A model generated the notes under the pieces. It had not been told where the DNA came from. It did no database searches and was given only the letters and a program-made list of their open reading frames with translations. The position numbers were made by a program, and so were the translations under genes. From Arenimonas composti TR7-09 = DSM 18010 (GTDB lineage: Bacteria > Pseudomonadota > Gammaproteobacteria > Xanthomonadales > Xanthomonadaceae), in the NCBI RefSeq assembly GCF_000426365.1, contig NZ_AUFF01000001.1, positions 744,001-808,000 on the forward strand: a stretch of 64,000 nucleotides of DNA, in the 5' to 3' direction. This document shows, in pieces, positions 22,613 through 34,227 of this stretch; position 1 is the stretch's first letter, and each line of letters opens with the position of its first letter.

Positions 22613-24436
22613 ATGGCCACCAAACGCATGCCGCTCCGCCTGCCGCTGTCCGTGCTCGCCGCGCTCGCGGCCCTGCTGTGGTTCACGGGCCTGCTCGACC
22701 GCGTCGACGACGCCCTCGGCGACCGCATGCTGCGCGCACACGCGGGGTCGCGCACGCCGCCGGCCGACATCGTGCTGCTGGCGATCGACCAGAAGAGCAT
22801 GGAGAACCTGGCCGAGATCGCCGGCAAGTGGCCGTGGCCGCGGGCGGTGCATGCCGAGCTGATCGAAGGGCTGGCGCCGTTCGCGCCGAAGGCCGTGGTG
22901 TTCGACCTGTTCTTCAACGACCACGACCTCTACCACGAGGAAGGCGACGCCTACCTGCGGGAGGTCGCCGCGGCCCAGGACAACCTGTTCTTCGCCTCGG
23001 CGCGCGAGGACGGCAATGCGTCGCTGCTGCGCAACCTGCCGCCGGAATTCGGGGCCGAGCGCGATCCCGGTTCGGACGACGACGCCACCGCCACCCTGAT
23101 CGTCCCGCAGGTGCTCGAAACGAGGAACTGGCGCGGCGGCCTGGTCAACTTCGAGACGGATGCCGACGGCGTCGGCCGCCATTTCCTGCTCTGGCACGCG
23201 ATCGACGGCTGGCGGCTGCCGACGCTGCAGACCTCGGTCGCCCGCTTCCTCGGTGTCGACCTGCCCGAGGCGCCGCGTCCGCGCATGCACTGGTACGGGG
23301 CGGCGCCGCGCACGCTGAGCTATTCGGACCTGTTCGACGATCTGGCCTCCGGTGATCCGCAGCTCGCGCCGACGCTGCGCGACGCGGTCGTGATCGTCGC
23401 GCCGACCGCACCGGGTCTCGGCGACTTCCGGCCGACGCCGCTGGATTCGCAGACCCTGGGCGCGGCGATCGTCGCCACCGGCATCGCCAACCTGCGCGAC
23501 GGCGACTGGTTGCGCGACCTGCCGGCGCGCTGGCCGCTCGCGGCGCTGCTGGTCGCCGGTCTCGTCGCCGGCTTCGTGCGGCGACGGCGCACGCCGGTCG
23601 TGATCGGCCTGTGGCTGGCGGCCGCGAGTGGGGCGGCGCTGGCCGGCGCCTACGTGTCGCTCGGCCACGACCGGTACGCCCCGGTGGCCGCCGCGCTGCT
23701 GCTGGCCTGGCTCGCCTACGGCCTGTTCACGATCCAGGCGCAGTGGCTCGAGCGGCGCGAGCGCGAGGAGACCATCGGCATCTTCGGCCGCTTCCTCGAT
23801 CCGCGCGTGGTCACCGGCCTGGTCGAGACCGGCGAGCTGTCGCGCGAGCAGAAGCCGCAGGCGCGCGAGATCACGATCCTGTTCTCCGACATCCGCGGCT
23901 TCACGACGCTGTCGGAAACGCGCACGCCGGAAGCGGTCGTGGCGCTGCTCAACGACTACTTCACCCGCCAGGTCGACGTGGTGTTCCGCCACGGCGGCAC
24001 CCTCGACAAGTTCATCGGCGACGCGATCATGGCGTTCTGGAACGCCCCCGGCGACCTGCCCGACCATGCCGATCGCGCGGTCGCGACCGCGCTGGAGATG
24101 TGCCGCCAGCTCGACGAATTCCGCGCCGAACTGCTGAAGGTCGAACCCGAGCTCGGCGATTTCGACGTCGGCATCGGTCTTCACACCGGCCCGGCCGTCG
24201 TCGGCTTCCTTGGCAGCGACACGCGGATGGAGTACACCGCGATCGGCGATACCGTGAACCTCGGCAGCCGTATCGAGGGCACCACCAAGGGCGTCGCGCG
24301 CGTGCTGGTCTCGGAAGCGACACGCGCGGCCTGCGATCCGAAGCGCTTCCGTTTCGAACACCGGGGCCAGTTCCATGTGAAAGGCCGTGAAAAGCCGGTG
24401 GATCTGTACGAACCTTTCCCCGCCAACCCAGAGTGA
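22613..24436 (+). CDS. CHASE2-domain adenylate/guanylate cyclase (class III)
   Basis: The 607-residue membrane cyclase starts at the ATG at 22613; the much longer open frame upstream is antisense to dapB and carA. A signal-anchor helix (about 7-22) is followed by an extracytoplasmic CHASE2 domain (ADIVLLAIDQKSMENL, KAVVFDLFF). Two or three transmembrane helices lie at about 300-370, then the catalytic domain. Metal-binding aspartates are D426 (FSDIRGF) and D470 (GDAIMAF), and K466 (TLDKF) is the purine-specifying lysine, so cAMP is the likely product. The segment GDTVNLGSRIEG is intact. It leads an operon with an SH3 protein and an M48 protease. The sensed signal is unknown. Confidence 0.93.
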   Translation: MATKRMPLRLPLSVLAALAALLWFTGLLDRVDDALGDRMLRAHAGSRTPPADIVLLAIDQKSMENLAEIAGKWPWPRAVHAELIEGLAPFAPKAVVFDLFFNDHDLYHEEGDAYLREVAAAQDNLFFASAREDGNASLLRNLPPEFGAERDPGSDDDATATLIVPQVLETRNWRGGLVNFETDADGVGRHFLLWHAIDGWRLPTLQTSVARFLGVDLPEAPRPRMHWYGAAPRTLSYSDLFDDLASGDPQLAPTLRDAVVIVAPTAPGLGDFRPTPLDSQTLGAAIVATGIANLRDGDWLRDLPARWPLAALLVAGLVAGFVRRRRTPVVIGLWLAAASGAALAGAYVSLGHDRYAPVAAALLLAWLAYGLFTIQAQWLERREREETIGIFGRFLDPRVVTGLVETGELSREQKPQAREITILFSDIRGFTTLSETRTPEAVVALLNDYFTRQVDVVFRHGGTLDKFIGDAIMAFWNAPGDLPDHADRAVATALEMCRQLDEFRAELLKVEPELGDFDVGIGLHTGPAVVGFLGSDTRMEYTAIGDTVNLGSRIEGTTKGVARVLVSEATRAACDPKRFRFEHRGQFHVKGREKPVDLYEPFPANPE

Positions 24437-24453
24437 TCCAGGAGGAACCCCTC

Positions 24454-24993
24454 ATGTCCACCCCGATGCCCCTGCCTTTCCGGCGGCGGGTCCTGGTCGC
24501 GGCACTGGCCGCGGCACTGGTCAGTGGCGTCGCCCTCGCCGATTCGGCGACGGTGCTGAAAGCCACCGACCTGCGCGCCGAACCCAATGCCTCGGCGCCG
24601 GTCGCCGGCCAGGTGAAGCCGCGCGACACCGTCGAGGTCACCGCCCGCGAAGGCGCGTGGATGAACGTCACCACCGCCGCCGGCCAGGCCGGCTGGGCGC
24701 GCATGCTGAACTTCCGCGGCGTCGCCAGCGCCGACGCCGACCGCGGCAGCGGCGCCGACGTCGGCGCGCTGTTCCGTGCCGGTTCCACCGGCGCCACGGC
24801 GACCACCGGTGCGCGCGCCCTCGATGCCGAGGACCTGCGCACGGCGGCGCCCGACACGATGGCGCTGGCGCAGCTCGACGGCTTCGCCAGCAGCCGCGAC
24901 GAGGCCTCGTCCTTCGCCGGCCAGGCGCCGGTGCAGGCACAGCGCGTCGACTATCTGCCTGAACCCCGCCGCAGCGGTCGGAGGTCGCGATGA
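24454..24993 (+). CDS. Exported SH3-domain protein
   Basis: The 179-residue protein has a signal peptide (about 1-29, cleavage near VALA/DSA) and one bacterial SH3 domain (about 33-88: LRAEPNASAPVAGQV, GWMNV-like core, GWARMLNFRG). A disordered Ala/Ser/Arg-rich tail follows. The start ATG has a strong GGAGGA site seven bases upstream, which decides it over the in-frame codon at 24433. Bacterial SH3 domains often bind peptidoglycan or protein ligands. Its stop overlaps the start of the M48 protease gene by four bases (ATGA), so the two are translationally coupled, and it may be a partner or targeting factor for that protease. Confidence 0.88.
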   Translation: MSTPMPLPFRRRVLVAALAAALVSGVALADSATVLKATDLRAEPNASAPVAGQVKPRDTVEVTAREGAWMNVTTAAGQAGWARMLNFRGVASADADRGSGADVGALFRAGSTGATATTGARALDAEDLRTAAPDTMALAQLDGFASSRDEASSFAGQAPVQAQRVDYLPEPRRSGRRSR

Positions 24994-25844
24994 ACAGGAA
25001 GCTGATGCGTACCCTCGCCTTCGCGATCGGCCTGTGCGTCGCGACCCAGGCCGGCGCCCTCGGCCGTCTCGGCAGCGGCGCCGAGAACCTGCTGAACTTC
25101 GGCAAGAAGGCGGCCGACGCCACCCGCGAGATGACCGAGGAGGAGGAAATCGCCCTCGGCCGCGAACTCGCCGCGCGCGTGCTCGGCGCCGCGCCGCTGG
25201 TGGAGGACCAGGAGCTGCAGCGCTACGTCAACCGGGTCGGCATGTGGCTGGCGCTGCAGTCCGAACGCCCCGACCTGCCCTGGCGCTTCGGCGTGATCCA
25301 GAGCCGTTCGGTGAATGCGTTCGCGACGCCCGGCGGCACGGTGCTGATCACCGCCGGCCTTTACGACCGCCTGCGCGACGAGTCGGAACTGGCCGGCGTG
25401 CTCGGCCACGAGATCGTCCACATCGTGCGCAAGCACCAGCTGGAAGCGATCAAGAAGGCGGCCGGCCGGGCGCTGTTCTCGGATCTCGCCGGCGAGGCGA
25501 TCTCGCGCAGCGGCGACCAGGCGGTGCGGATGTTCGGCGACGAGGTGCTCAACGCCGGCATGAACATCTTCGCCAGCGGCCTCGACAAGGCCGACGAGTA
25601 CGACGCCGACCTGCGCGGCATGGTCATCGCCGCCCGCGGTGGCTACAACCCCTACGGCCTGGTCGGTGTGCTGCAGACCCTGGACTCGTCCGGGGCCGGC
25701 AATGCCAGCGGCATGAAGCTGATGCTGTCGACGCATCCGAACCCGGGCGACCGCATCGAGCGGCTGCTGGACGCGGTCGGCGAGCGGCTGGAGCCGTATT
25801 CCGGCAACCCGACGCCGGGGAGGCTATACCGGCCGGCGCGGTAG
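24990..25844 (+). CDS. Exported M48 family zinc metalloprotease
   Basis: The 284-residue protease carries a signal peptide (about 1-24, ending TQAGALG). The zinc site is HEIVH (H140, E141, H144) and the third ligand is the Glu in ADEYDADLRG. The segment SVNAFATPGGTVLITAGL is the usual M48 substrate-binding strand. Unlike BepA or LoiP, no TPR tail is present. Such periplasmic M48 enzymes degrade misassembled outer-membrane proteins. It is coupled to the SH3 gene and shares an operon with the CHASE2 cyclase. A good rho-independent terminator follows 22 bases after the stop. Confidence 0.93.
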   Translation: MNRKLMRTLAFAIGLCVATQAGALGRLGSGAENLLNFGKKAADATREMTEEEEIALGRELAARVLGAAPLVEDQELQRYVNRVGMWLALQSERPDLPWRFGVIQSRSVNAFATPGGTVLITAGLYDRLRDESELAGVLGHEIVHIVRKHQLEAIKKAAGRALFSDLAGEAISRSGDQAVRMFGDEVLNAGMNIFASGLDKADEYDADLRGMVIAARGGYNPYGLVGVLQTLDSSGAGNASGMKLMLSTHPNPGDRIERLLDAVGERLEPYSGNPTPGRLYRPAR

Positions 25845-25866
25845 TTCCGGTTCGGCTGGAAAGACG

Positions 25867-25896
25867 AAGGCCCTGCGTGAGCAGGGCCTTCTCTTT
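25867..25896 (+). terminator. Rho-independent terminator after the M48 gene
   Basis: A 10-bp perfect stem (AAGGCCCTGC/GCAGGGCCTT) with a GTGA loop is followed by TCTCTTT. It closes the cyclase-SH3-M48 operon and could also act on the converging dnaJ transcript. Confidence 0.85.
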
Positions 25897-25900
25897 GGGC

Positions 25901-25964
25901 GTCGGGTCGCGGCTGAAGCCGCTCCTACGGGGAAGTCGGGTCGCGGCTGAAGCCGCTCCTACGG
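25901..25964. repeat. Two direct REP-like elements between the M48 gene and dnaJ
   Basis: Two same-orientation copies of TCGCGGCTGAAGCCGCTCCT (cores at 25907-25928 and 25941-25962) are embedded in a 34-bp direct repeat beginning GTCGGG. Both are of the GCGGC subtype and lie in the convergent gap. Confidence 0.85.
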
Positions 25965-25971
25965 GAGGGGC

Positions 25972-27099
25972 TCAGCTGGTCATGCGGTCCCAGAAGGCCT
26001 TGACGCTGTCGAGGAAGCTGCTCGAGCGCGGTGAGTGGCGGGCGCCGTGTTCGCCGGCGAAGGTCGACTCGAATTCCTTCAGCAGCTCGCGCTGTTTCGC
26101 GGTCAGGTTCACCGGGGTTTCGACGACGACGCGGCACAGCAGGTCGCCGGGCGCATGCGCGCGCACCGACTTCACGCCCTTGCCGCGCAGGCGGAACAGC
26201 TTGCCGGTCTGGGTCTCGGCCGGCACCTTGATCAGCGCCTCGCCTTCGAGGGTCGGCACGACGATGTCCGCACCCAGCGCCGCCTGCGAGAAGCGCAGCG
26301 GCACCTCGCAGTAGAGGTCGTTGCCGTCGCGCTGGAACACCGCGTGCTCGCGCACCGCGACTTCGACGTAGAGATCGCCTGCCGGCGTTCCGGGCGGTCC
26401 GGCCTCGCCTTCGCCGGTCAGGCGGATGCGGTCGCCGTTGTCGACGCCCGCGGGGATCTTCACCTGCAGCACCTTTTCCTGCTGCACGCGGCCGTTGCCG
26501 TGGCAGCTCTTGCAGGGCCTGGCCACCGTCTGGCCGCGGCCGCCGCAGGTCGGGCAGGCCTGCTGCACCGCGAAGATGCCGCGCTGGATGCGCACCTGGC
26601 CGCGACCGCCGCAGCTGCGGCAGGTCTCGGTGCGGCCGTCCTCGGAACCGCTGCCGTGGCAGGGCTCGCAGGCCACGAGGGTCGGCACTTCGATGCGCTT
26701 GTCGACGCCGAACACGGCTTCCTCGAGGTCGAGCTCGAGCAGGTAGCGCAGGTCGGCGCCGCGGCGCGGGCCGCGCTGGCGGCCACCCCCGAAGATGTCG
26801 CCGAAGATGTCGCCGAAGATGTCGTTGACGTCGCCGAAGCCCGGGCCGCCGCCGTGGCCGCCGCCCATGCCGTGTTCGAAGGCCGCGTGGCCGTGCTGGT
26901 CGTACATCCGCCGGCGGCCGCCGTCGGACAGCACCTCGTAGGCTTCCTTGGCTTCCTTGAATGCCGCCTCGGCACTCTTGTCGCCGGGGTTGCGGTCGGG
27001 ATGGAATTTCTGCGCGGCCCGGCGGTAGGCCCGCTTGAGTTCTTCTTCGCTCGCGTTGCGGGCAACGCCCAGTACTTCGTAATAGTCGCGCTTGCTCAT
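25972..27099 (-). CDS. dnaJ: Chaperone DnaJ (Hsp40)
   Basis: The 375-residue co-chaperone stimulates DnaK ATPase and presents substrates. The J domain (1-70) contains HPD in [10 protein letters not shown] Gly/Phe-rich region (about 75-115, [10 protein letters not shown]) follows. The four CxxCxGxG zinc repeats ([32 protein letters not shown]) and C-terminal beta domains complete the type I DnaJ layout. It is the last gene of hrcA-grpE-dnaK-dnaJ, 113 bp after dnaK; that gap holds a hairpin but no obvious heat-shock promoter. Confidence 0.98.
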   Translation of the reverse strand: MSKRDYYEVLGVARNASEEELKRAYRRAAQKFHPDRNPGDKSAEAAFKEAKEAYEVLSDGGRRRMYDQHGHAAFEHGMGGGHGGGPGFGDVNDIFGDIFGDIFGGGRQRGPRRGADLRYLLELDLEEAVFGVDKRIEVPTLVACEPCHGSGSEDGRTETCRSCGGRGQVRIQRGIFAVQQACPTCGGRGQTVARPCKSCHGNGRVQQEKVLQVKIPAGVDNGDRIRLTGEGEAGPPGTPAGDLYVEVAVREHAVFQRDGNDLYCEVPLRFSQAALGADIVVPTLEGEALIKVPAETQTGKLFRLRGKGVKSVRAHAPGDLLCRVVVETPVNLTAKQRELLKEFESTFAGEHGARHSPRSSSFLDSVKAFWDRMTS

Positions 27100-27133
27100 A
27101 CGTCCGCCATGTCGGCTCGCCCTGACACTCGAA

Positions 27134-27169
27134 GCCCGTGCCGGCCGGCGTCACCGGCGGGACACGGGC
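27134..27169 (-). other. Hairpin in the dnaK-dnaJ gap
   Basis: A seven-base stem GCCCGTG/CACGGGC encloses a second GC-rich stem. No T-tract follows on the minus strand, so it may moderate read-through from dnaK to dnaJ or stabilise processed mRNA instead of ending transcription. Confidence 0.35.
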
Positions 27170-27212
27170 CCGAAATCCCGCCGCGCGGCCTCGGCCGGCG
27201 GCGGGTCATGCC

Positions 27213-29144
<1,932 letters not shown>

Positions 29145-29206
29145 TGTGGTTTTCCTCGGGGTTTCTTCTTGGTTCGTTCGGAGCGGCGGCGCCGCGGCTG
29201 GTTCCG

Positions 29207-29236
29207 AAATGGGGCTCACAGTGTTGCGTTCAAGGG
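29207..29236 (-). promoter_or_regulatory. Sigma-32 heat-shock promoter for dnaK
   Basis: On the minus strand the elements are CCCTTGAA (29236-29229), a 14-bp spacer, then CCCCATTT (29214-29207). This is essentially the E. coli RpoH consensus (CTTGAA, N13-15, CCCCATnT). It lies between the grpE stop (29242) and the dnaK start (29144), leaving a leader of about 55 nt. Confidence 0.85.
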
Positions 29237-29241
29237 CACCC

Positions 29242-29802
29242 TCAGCCGGCCGCGACGACCACCAGGGCCGGGCGCAGCAGGCGGTCGTTGAGCGCGTAGC
29301 CCTTCTGGAAGACCTGCACGACCGAGCCCGCGGCGGCGCCTTCCGCCGGCGCCTGGCTGATGGCCTGGTGCCACTCCGGGTCGAAGGCCTGGCCGACCGG
29401 GTCGAGCTGGCGCAGGCCATTGCTCTCGCCGACCTTCAGCAGCTGCCGGCGGGTGAGCTCGAGGCCTTCCTTCAGCGGGCCGTCCTGGCCGGCCGCGGCG
29501 GCCAGCCCGGCCTCGAGCGCGTCGAGCACCGGCAGCAGTTCCGACAGCAGCTTCTCGTTGGCGAAGCGGCGGGCCTGCTCGATCTCTCGCGCCATCCGCT
29601 TGCGCTGGTTGTCGAGGTCGGCGCGCTCGCGCAGCGTTTCCTCGCGCAGCGCCGTCAGCGCGGCGCGCAGCTGTTCGAGTTCGGCCTCGAGCGGATTGTC
29701 GGTCGGGCTGCCCTCGCCTTCGCTACGGGCGTCCGCGGCATCGGCGGCACGTTGGGCGTCGCCGGGCGCGGGCGCGCCCGTGAAGGGGTTCTCACTCTGC
29801 AT
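29242..29802 (-). CDS. grpE: Nucleotide exchange factor GrpE
   Basis: The 186-residue factor releases ADP from DnaK. It has an acidic, disordered N-terminus, then a long coiled coil (about 45-110: [18 protein letters not shown], then [20 protein letters not shown]). The C-terminal beta domain carries the family signature [10 protein letters not shown] and ends [20 protein letters not shown]. It lies between hrcA and dnaK, the standard order in proteobacteria with HrcA. A sigma-32-type promoter overlaps the hrcA stop 53 bases upstream of its start. Confidence 0.97.
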   Translation of the reverse strand: MQSENPFTGAPAPGDAQRAADAADARSEGEGSPTDNPLEAELEQLRAALTALREETLRERADLDNQRKRMAREIEQARRFANEKLLSELLPVLDALEAGLAAAAGQDGPLKEGLELTRRQLLKVGESNGLRQLDPVGQAFDPEWHQAISQAPAEGAAAGSVVQVFQKGYALNDRLLRPALVVVAAG

Positions 29803-29854
29803 TTCCGGGATTCCTTGCGGTGGCGGGCCGGTGGTGGACGCGGCCTTGCCGGGC

Positions 29855-29883
29855 TTATGGGGCTGTGGGTACCGGATTCAAGG
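29855..29883 (-). promoter_or_regulatory. Sigma-32 heat-shock promoter for grpE, overlapping the hrcA stop
   Basis: On the minus strand CCTTGAA (29883-29877), a 14-bp spacer and CCCCATAA (29862-29855) form a second RpoH-type promoter. The hrcA stop codon TAA is the last three bases of the -10 element. Transcription would start just upstream of grpE. Confidence 0.8.
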
Positions 29884-30904
29884 CCGCGCCGAGCACGTCG
29901 GCGGTGGCCTGGACCATCGGGATGACGCGATCGTAGGCCATCCGGGTCGGGCCGATCACCCCGAGCACGCCGAGTACCCGGCCCTGGCTGACGTAGGGGG
30001 CGGTGATCACGGTGCAGGCATCGAGCGGCGCCAGGCCGGTCTCCTCGCCGATGAACACCCGCACGCCCGGGGCGCTGATCGTGCGCTCGAGCAGCTGCAG
30101 GATCTCGCGCTTGCGCGAGAAGGCCTCGAACAGGTCGCGCAGGCGCTCCATGTCGGCCAGGTCCTGCACGCCCATCAGCCGGGTCTGGCCGGCCAGCAGC
30201 ATGTCGTCGCTGCCGCCGCTGCGGCCGGCGAGGGCCTCGCCGGACAGCTCGAGCGCGGCATCGAGCAGGCGCTGCATCTCGCTGCCGGTCTCGCGCAGCT
30301 CGCGCTGCAGGGCGGCACGGATCTCCGCGACCGGGCGGCCGGCGAACTGGGCATTGAGGTAGTTCGCCGTCTGTTCGAGTTCCGACGCGCTGAAGGCGCG
30401 CCGGGGCGTGACCACCCGGTTCTGCACCTCGTTGTCGGTGAACACCAGGATCACCAGCACCCGGCCGCCGTCGAGGCCGACGAAATCGATGTGCCGGAAC
30501 GCGAACTGGTCGCGCTGCGGCACCGTGACCACGCCGACGAACTGGCTCATCGCCGACAGCAGCTCGCTGGCGCTGCTGAGCAGCTCGCCGGTGCCGGCGC
30601 CGGCCGGAATGCGGCTGCGCAGCCGCAGCAGTTCGGCATCGGGCAGCGGCCGCATCTGCAGCAGGCTGTCGACGAAGACCCGGTAGCCCTGGGCGGTGGG
30701 CACCCGCCCCGCCGACACGTGCGGCGCCGCGACCAGCCCGACCTCCTCGAGGTCGGCCATGATGTTGCGGATCGTCGCCGCGCTGACGTCCAGGCCGGAG
30801 CGCTTGGCCAGCGTGCGCGAGCCGACCGGCTCGCCGTCGCGGATGTGCTGGGCGATCAGGGCCCGCAGCAGGGCGCGCTCGCGGGCATCGAGGCTGATGT
30901 TCAT
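29855..30904 (-). CDS. hrcA: Heat-inducible transcription repressor HrcA
   Basis: The 349-residue repressor normally binds CIRCE operators upstream of groESL or dnaK operons. It starts at the ATG at 30904 ([20 protein letters not shown]). The N-terminal winged helix includes [20 protein letters not shown]. The GAF-like and dimerisation regions follow with [14 protein letters not shown] and [14 protein letters not shown] near the end, typical HrcA signatures. It heads hrcA-grpE-dnaK-dnaJ and is divergent from recN. I found no CIRCE palindrome (TTAGCACTC-N9-GAGTGCTAA) in this operon, so its target is probably elsewhere. Confidence 0.96.
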   Translation of the reverse strand: MNISLDARERALLRALIAQHIRDGEPVGSRTLAKRSGLDVSAATIRNIMADLEEVGLVAAPHVSAGRVPTAQGYRVFVDSLLQMRPLPDAELLRLRSRIPAGAGTGELLSSASELLSAMSQFVGVVTVPQRDQFAFRHIDFVGLDGGRVLVILVFTDNEVQNRVVTPRRAFSASELEQTANYLNAQFAGRPVAEIRAALQRELRETGSEMQRLLDAALELSGEALAGRSGGSDDMLLAGQTRLMGVQDLADMERLRDLFEAFSRKREILQLLERTISAPGVRVFIGEETGLAPLDACTVITAPYVSQGRVLGVLGVIGPTRMAYDRVIPMVQATADVLGAALNPVPTAP

Positions 30905-30911
30905 GCCCGAT

Positions 30912-30940
30912 AGATACGGGCCGGCGGGCGGCGGTGCAAG
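30912..30940 (-). promoter_or_regulatory. Weak sigma-32-like promoter before hrcA
   Basis: On the minus strand CTTGCA (30940-30935), a 14-bp spacer and CCCGTATCT (30920-30912) resemble the two stronger heat-shock promoters downstream and share their spacing. Transcription would start almost at the hrcA ATG, implying a leaderless or very short leader mRNA, so this is tentative. Confidence 0.3.
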
Positions 30941-31060
30941 GCCGGCGGCCGGGCGTGCCGCCGGACGCGGCGAATTCCTACCCGAACGGCCGCGTGGCGC
31001 CGCTGGCGAGCGCGGCCCGGGGCAGCCAAACCTGCCGACTTCCGGCAGAATCGCTCGCCC

Positions 31061-32734
<1,674 letters not shown>

Positions 32735-32740
<6 letters not shown>

Positions 32741-32838
32741 GAGCGCCTTCAGGCGCGATAAGGCCGGCTTGCAGGAGCGGCTTCAGCCGCGATTCCTCAC
32801 CCGCGCTTCGCGCGCATCGCGCCTGAAGGCGCTCCTAC
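32735..32838. repeat. Three REP-like elements between recN and fur
   Basis: The copies are at 32736-32760 (GCGCC subtype, forward), 32771-32794 (GCGGC subtype, forward) and about 32815-32838 (GCGCC subtype, reverse). The first supplies the recN stop codon. Confidence 0.85.
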
Positions 32839-32849
32839 ATCGGAGAGAA

Positions 32850-33266
32850 TCAGCGCGCCGCGCGCCGGTTCTTCGCGCGCACGTAGAGCACCAGCGAGTG
32901 CTCCTCGATCTCGTAGCCGTACTGGGCGGCGATCTCGTGCTGCAGGCGCTCGATCTCCGGGCTGGTGAACTCGATCACCTTGCCGGTCTCGACGTCGATC
33001 ATGTGGTCGTGGTGCTGGCCGCGGTCGAGCTCGTACACCGCCTGGCCACCCTCGAAGTTGTGCTTGAGCACCAGCCCCGCCGCCTCGAACTGGGTCAGCA
33101 CGCGGTACACCGTGGCCAGGCCGATGTCCTCGCCCTGGGCGATCAAGGCCTTGTAGATGTCCTCGGCGGTGAGGTGCGGGGTGCTCGAGCGCTCGAGGAT
33201 CTCGAGGATGCGCGTGCGCGGGTGGGTCACCTTCAGGCCGGCCCGGCGCAGGTCCTGGGATTCCAT
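32850..33266 (-). CDS. fur: Ferric uptake regulator Fur
   Basis: The 138-residue iron-responsive repressor has an N-terminal winged helix (about 1-82: GLKVTHPRTRILEIL, then LATVYRVLTQFEAAG). The dimerisation domain carries metal-site residues in HHDHMIDVETGKVIEF and HSLVLYV. The CxxC pair that many Fur proteins use for structural zinc is replaced by D-V-E-T, as in Pseudomonas Fur, and the protein contains no Cys at all. It diverges from bamE across 94 bp, the fur-bamE (omlA) arrangement typical of Pseudomonas and Xanthomonas. I saw no clear Fur box in that gap. Confidence 0.97.
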   Translation of the reverse strand: MESQDLRRAGLKVTHPRTRILEILERSSTPHLTAEDIYKALIAQGEDIGLATVYRVLTQFEAAGLVLKHNFEGGQAVYELDRGQHHDHMIDVETGKVIEFTSPEIERLQHEIAAQYGYEIEEHSLVLYVRAKNRRAAR

Positions 33267-33360
33267 GGCGATCTCCTGATCTCGATCCGTGTAAGCGTGC
33301 AGCTGGCCTCAGGCTGGCGTGCGCGGGGCGTAGTGTATCATCGGGCGTCCACCGACCCGG

Positions 33361-33771
33361 ATGTCCGCAATGCGCAAGGCCCTGATCCTGTTGCTCGCCG
33401 CCGTTTTCATCTCCGGCTGCGGCATCGTCTACCGGCAGCCCGTGTTCCAGGGCACGCTGCTCGACAAGGAATACGTCGACCAGTTGAAGGTCGGGATGAC
33501 GCGCCAGCAGGTGTTCAGCCTGATCGGCTCCCCCTCGGTCGCCGATCCGTTCCACCAGTCGCGCTGGGACTATGTGCAGACCGCGCGCCGCCGCACCGGC
33601 GACACCGAGATCAAGAACCTGACGCTGTACTTCGAAGGCGACGCCCTCGCCCGCTGGGAAGGCGAGTACTTCCCGGAAGCCGACAGCGAACTGGCCGCGG
33701 AAATGCGCCGCTTCGGCAACCTGGCGCGCGACAAGGACAAGCCGCGGCAGCCGCGCCCCGCCGGCAACTGA
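33361..33771 (+). CDS. bamE: Outer-membrane assembly lipoprotein BamE (SmpA/OmlA)
   Basis: The 136-residue lipoprotein is a BAM-complex subunit that helps insert outer-membrane beta-barrels. The lipobox is FISGCG with the lipidated Cys at about residue 20. The BamE core follows (LKVGMTRQQVFSLIGSPSV, then RWDYVQTARR). Translation may begin at 33361 or at the Met three codons later (MRKALIL), the latter giving the more usual signal peptide. A -10-like TATCAT lies at 33336-33341. It is divergent from fur. The C-terminal tail is charged and disordered. Confidence 0.95.
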   Translation: MSAMRKALILLLAAVFISGCGIVYRQPVFQGTLLDKEYVDQLKVGMTRQQVFSLIGSPSVADPFHQSRWDYVQTARRRTGDTEIKNLTLYFEGDALARWEGEYFPEADSELAAEMRRFGNLARDKDKPRQPRPAGN

Positions 33772-33780
33772 CGCCGTCAC

Positions 33781-33943
33781 TGTAGGAGCGCCTTCAGGCG
33801 CGATCCCCTCTGTGCAGGAGCGCCTTCAGGCGCGATCCCCTCTGTGCAGGAGCGCCTTCAGGCGCGATCCCCTCTGTGCAGGAGCGCCTTCAGGCGCGAT
33901 GCCGGGAAAGCTACAAGAGCATCGCGGCTGAAGCCGCTCCTAC
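33781..33943. repeat. Tandem array of four REP-like units plus one inverted unit
   Basis: Four copies with a 32-bp period begin at about 33781, 33813, 33845 and 33877, each carrying GGAGCGCCTTCAGGCGCGAT and a TCCCCTCTGTGC spacer. A reverse GCGGC-subtype copy follows at 33920-33943. The copies are identical apart from the first base positions, which suggests recent tandem amplification. Confidence 0.9.
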
Positions 33944-34227
33944 GGCGCGGGGCCGCCGGTGGCGCGCCGCCGGCGCGCCTGTTTCGGATCCACCCGCAGC
34001 GGCCGCAGCAGTTCGATGCGGTCGCCGTCGTGCAGCGCCGCCTCCGCCGTCGCCAGGCGTCCGTAGACCGCCAGTCGGGCCGGATCGACCTCCGCCTCGG
34101 GCATCGTCTCCGCGAGGTTCGCCGCGCGTAGCGCATCGGCGACCGTGGCGCCTGCGGGCAGCGTGACCTCGACGCGCGCGCAGCGGTCCGGCAGCGCGTA
34201 CACGATCTCGACCCGCAGCCCGCTCAT
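33940..34227 (-). CDS. rnfH: RnfH/RatB family small ubiquitin-like-fold protein
   Basis: The 95-residue protein belongs to the RnfH (UPF0125, RatB) family with a beta-grasp fold. The pattern VEIVYALPDRCARVEVTLPAG, the central LAVYGR, and GDRIELLRPLRVDPKQARRR at the end are the family hallmarks. It starts at 34227 because its ATG overlaps the ratA stop (ATGA). ratA-rnfH next to smpB is a conserved gammaproteobacterial arrangement. Its function is not settled; the RatB toxin label is disputed and the RnfH name comes from rnf clusters in other bacteria. The REP array abuts its 3' end. Confidence 0.9.
   Translation of the reverse strand: MSGLRVEIVYALPDRCARVEVTLPAGATVADALRAANLAETMPEAEVDPARLAVYGRLATAEAALHDGDRIELLRPLRVDPKQARRRRATGGPAP

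Noticed and set aside
29145-31060. CIRCE operator in the hrcA-dnaK region
   Set aside because: No GCACTC/GAGTGC pair with a 9-bp spacer exists in these gaps; sigma-32-type promoters explain heat induction.
33781-33943. CRISPR array
   Set aside because: The 32-bp-period units are identical throughout, including the spacer-like part, and the core is the REP element found elsewhere; no unique spacers or cas genes.
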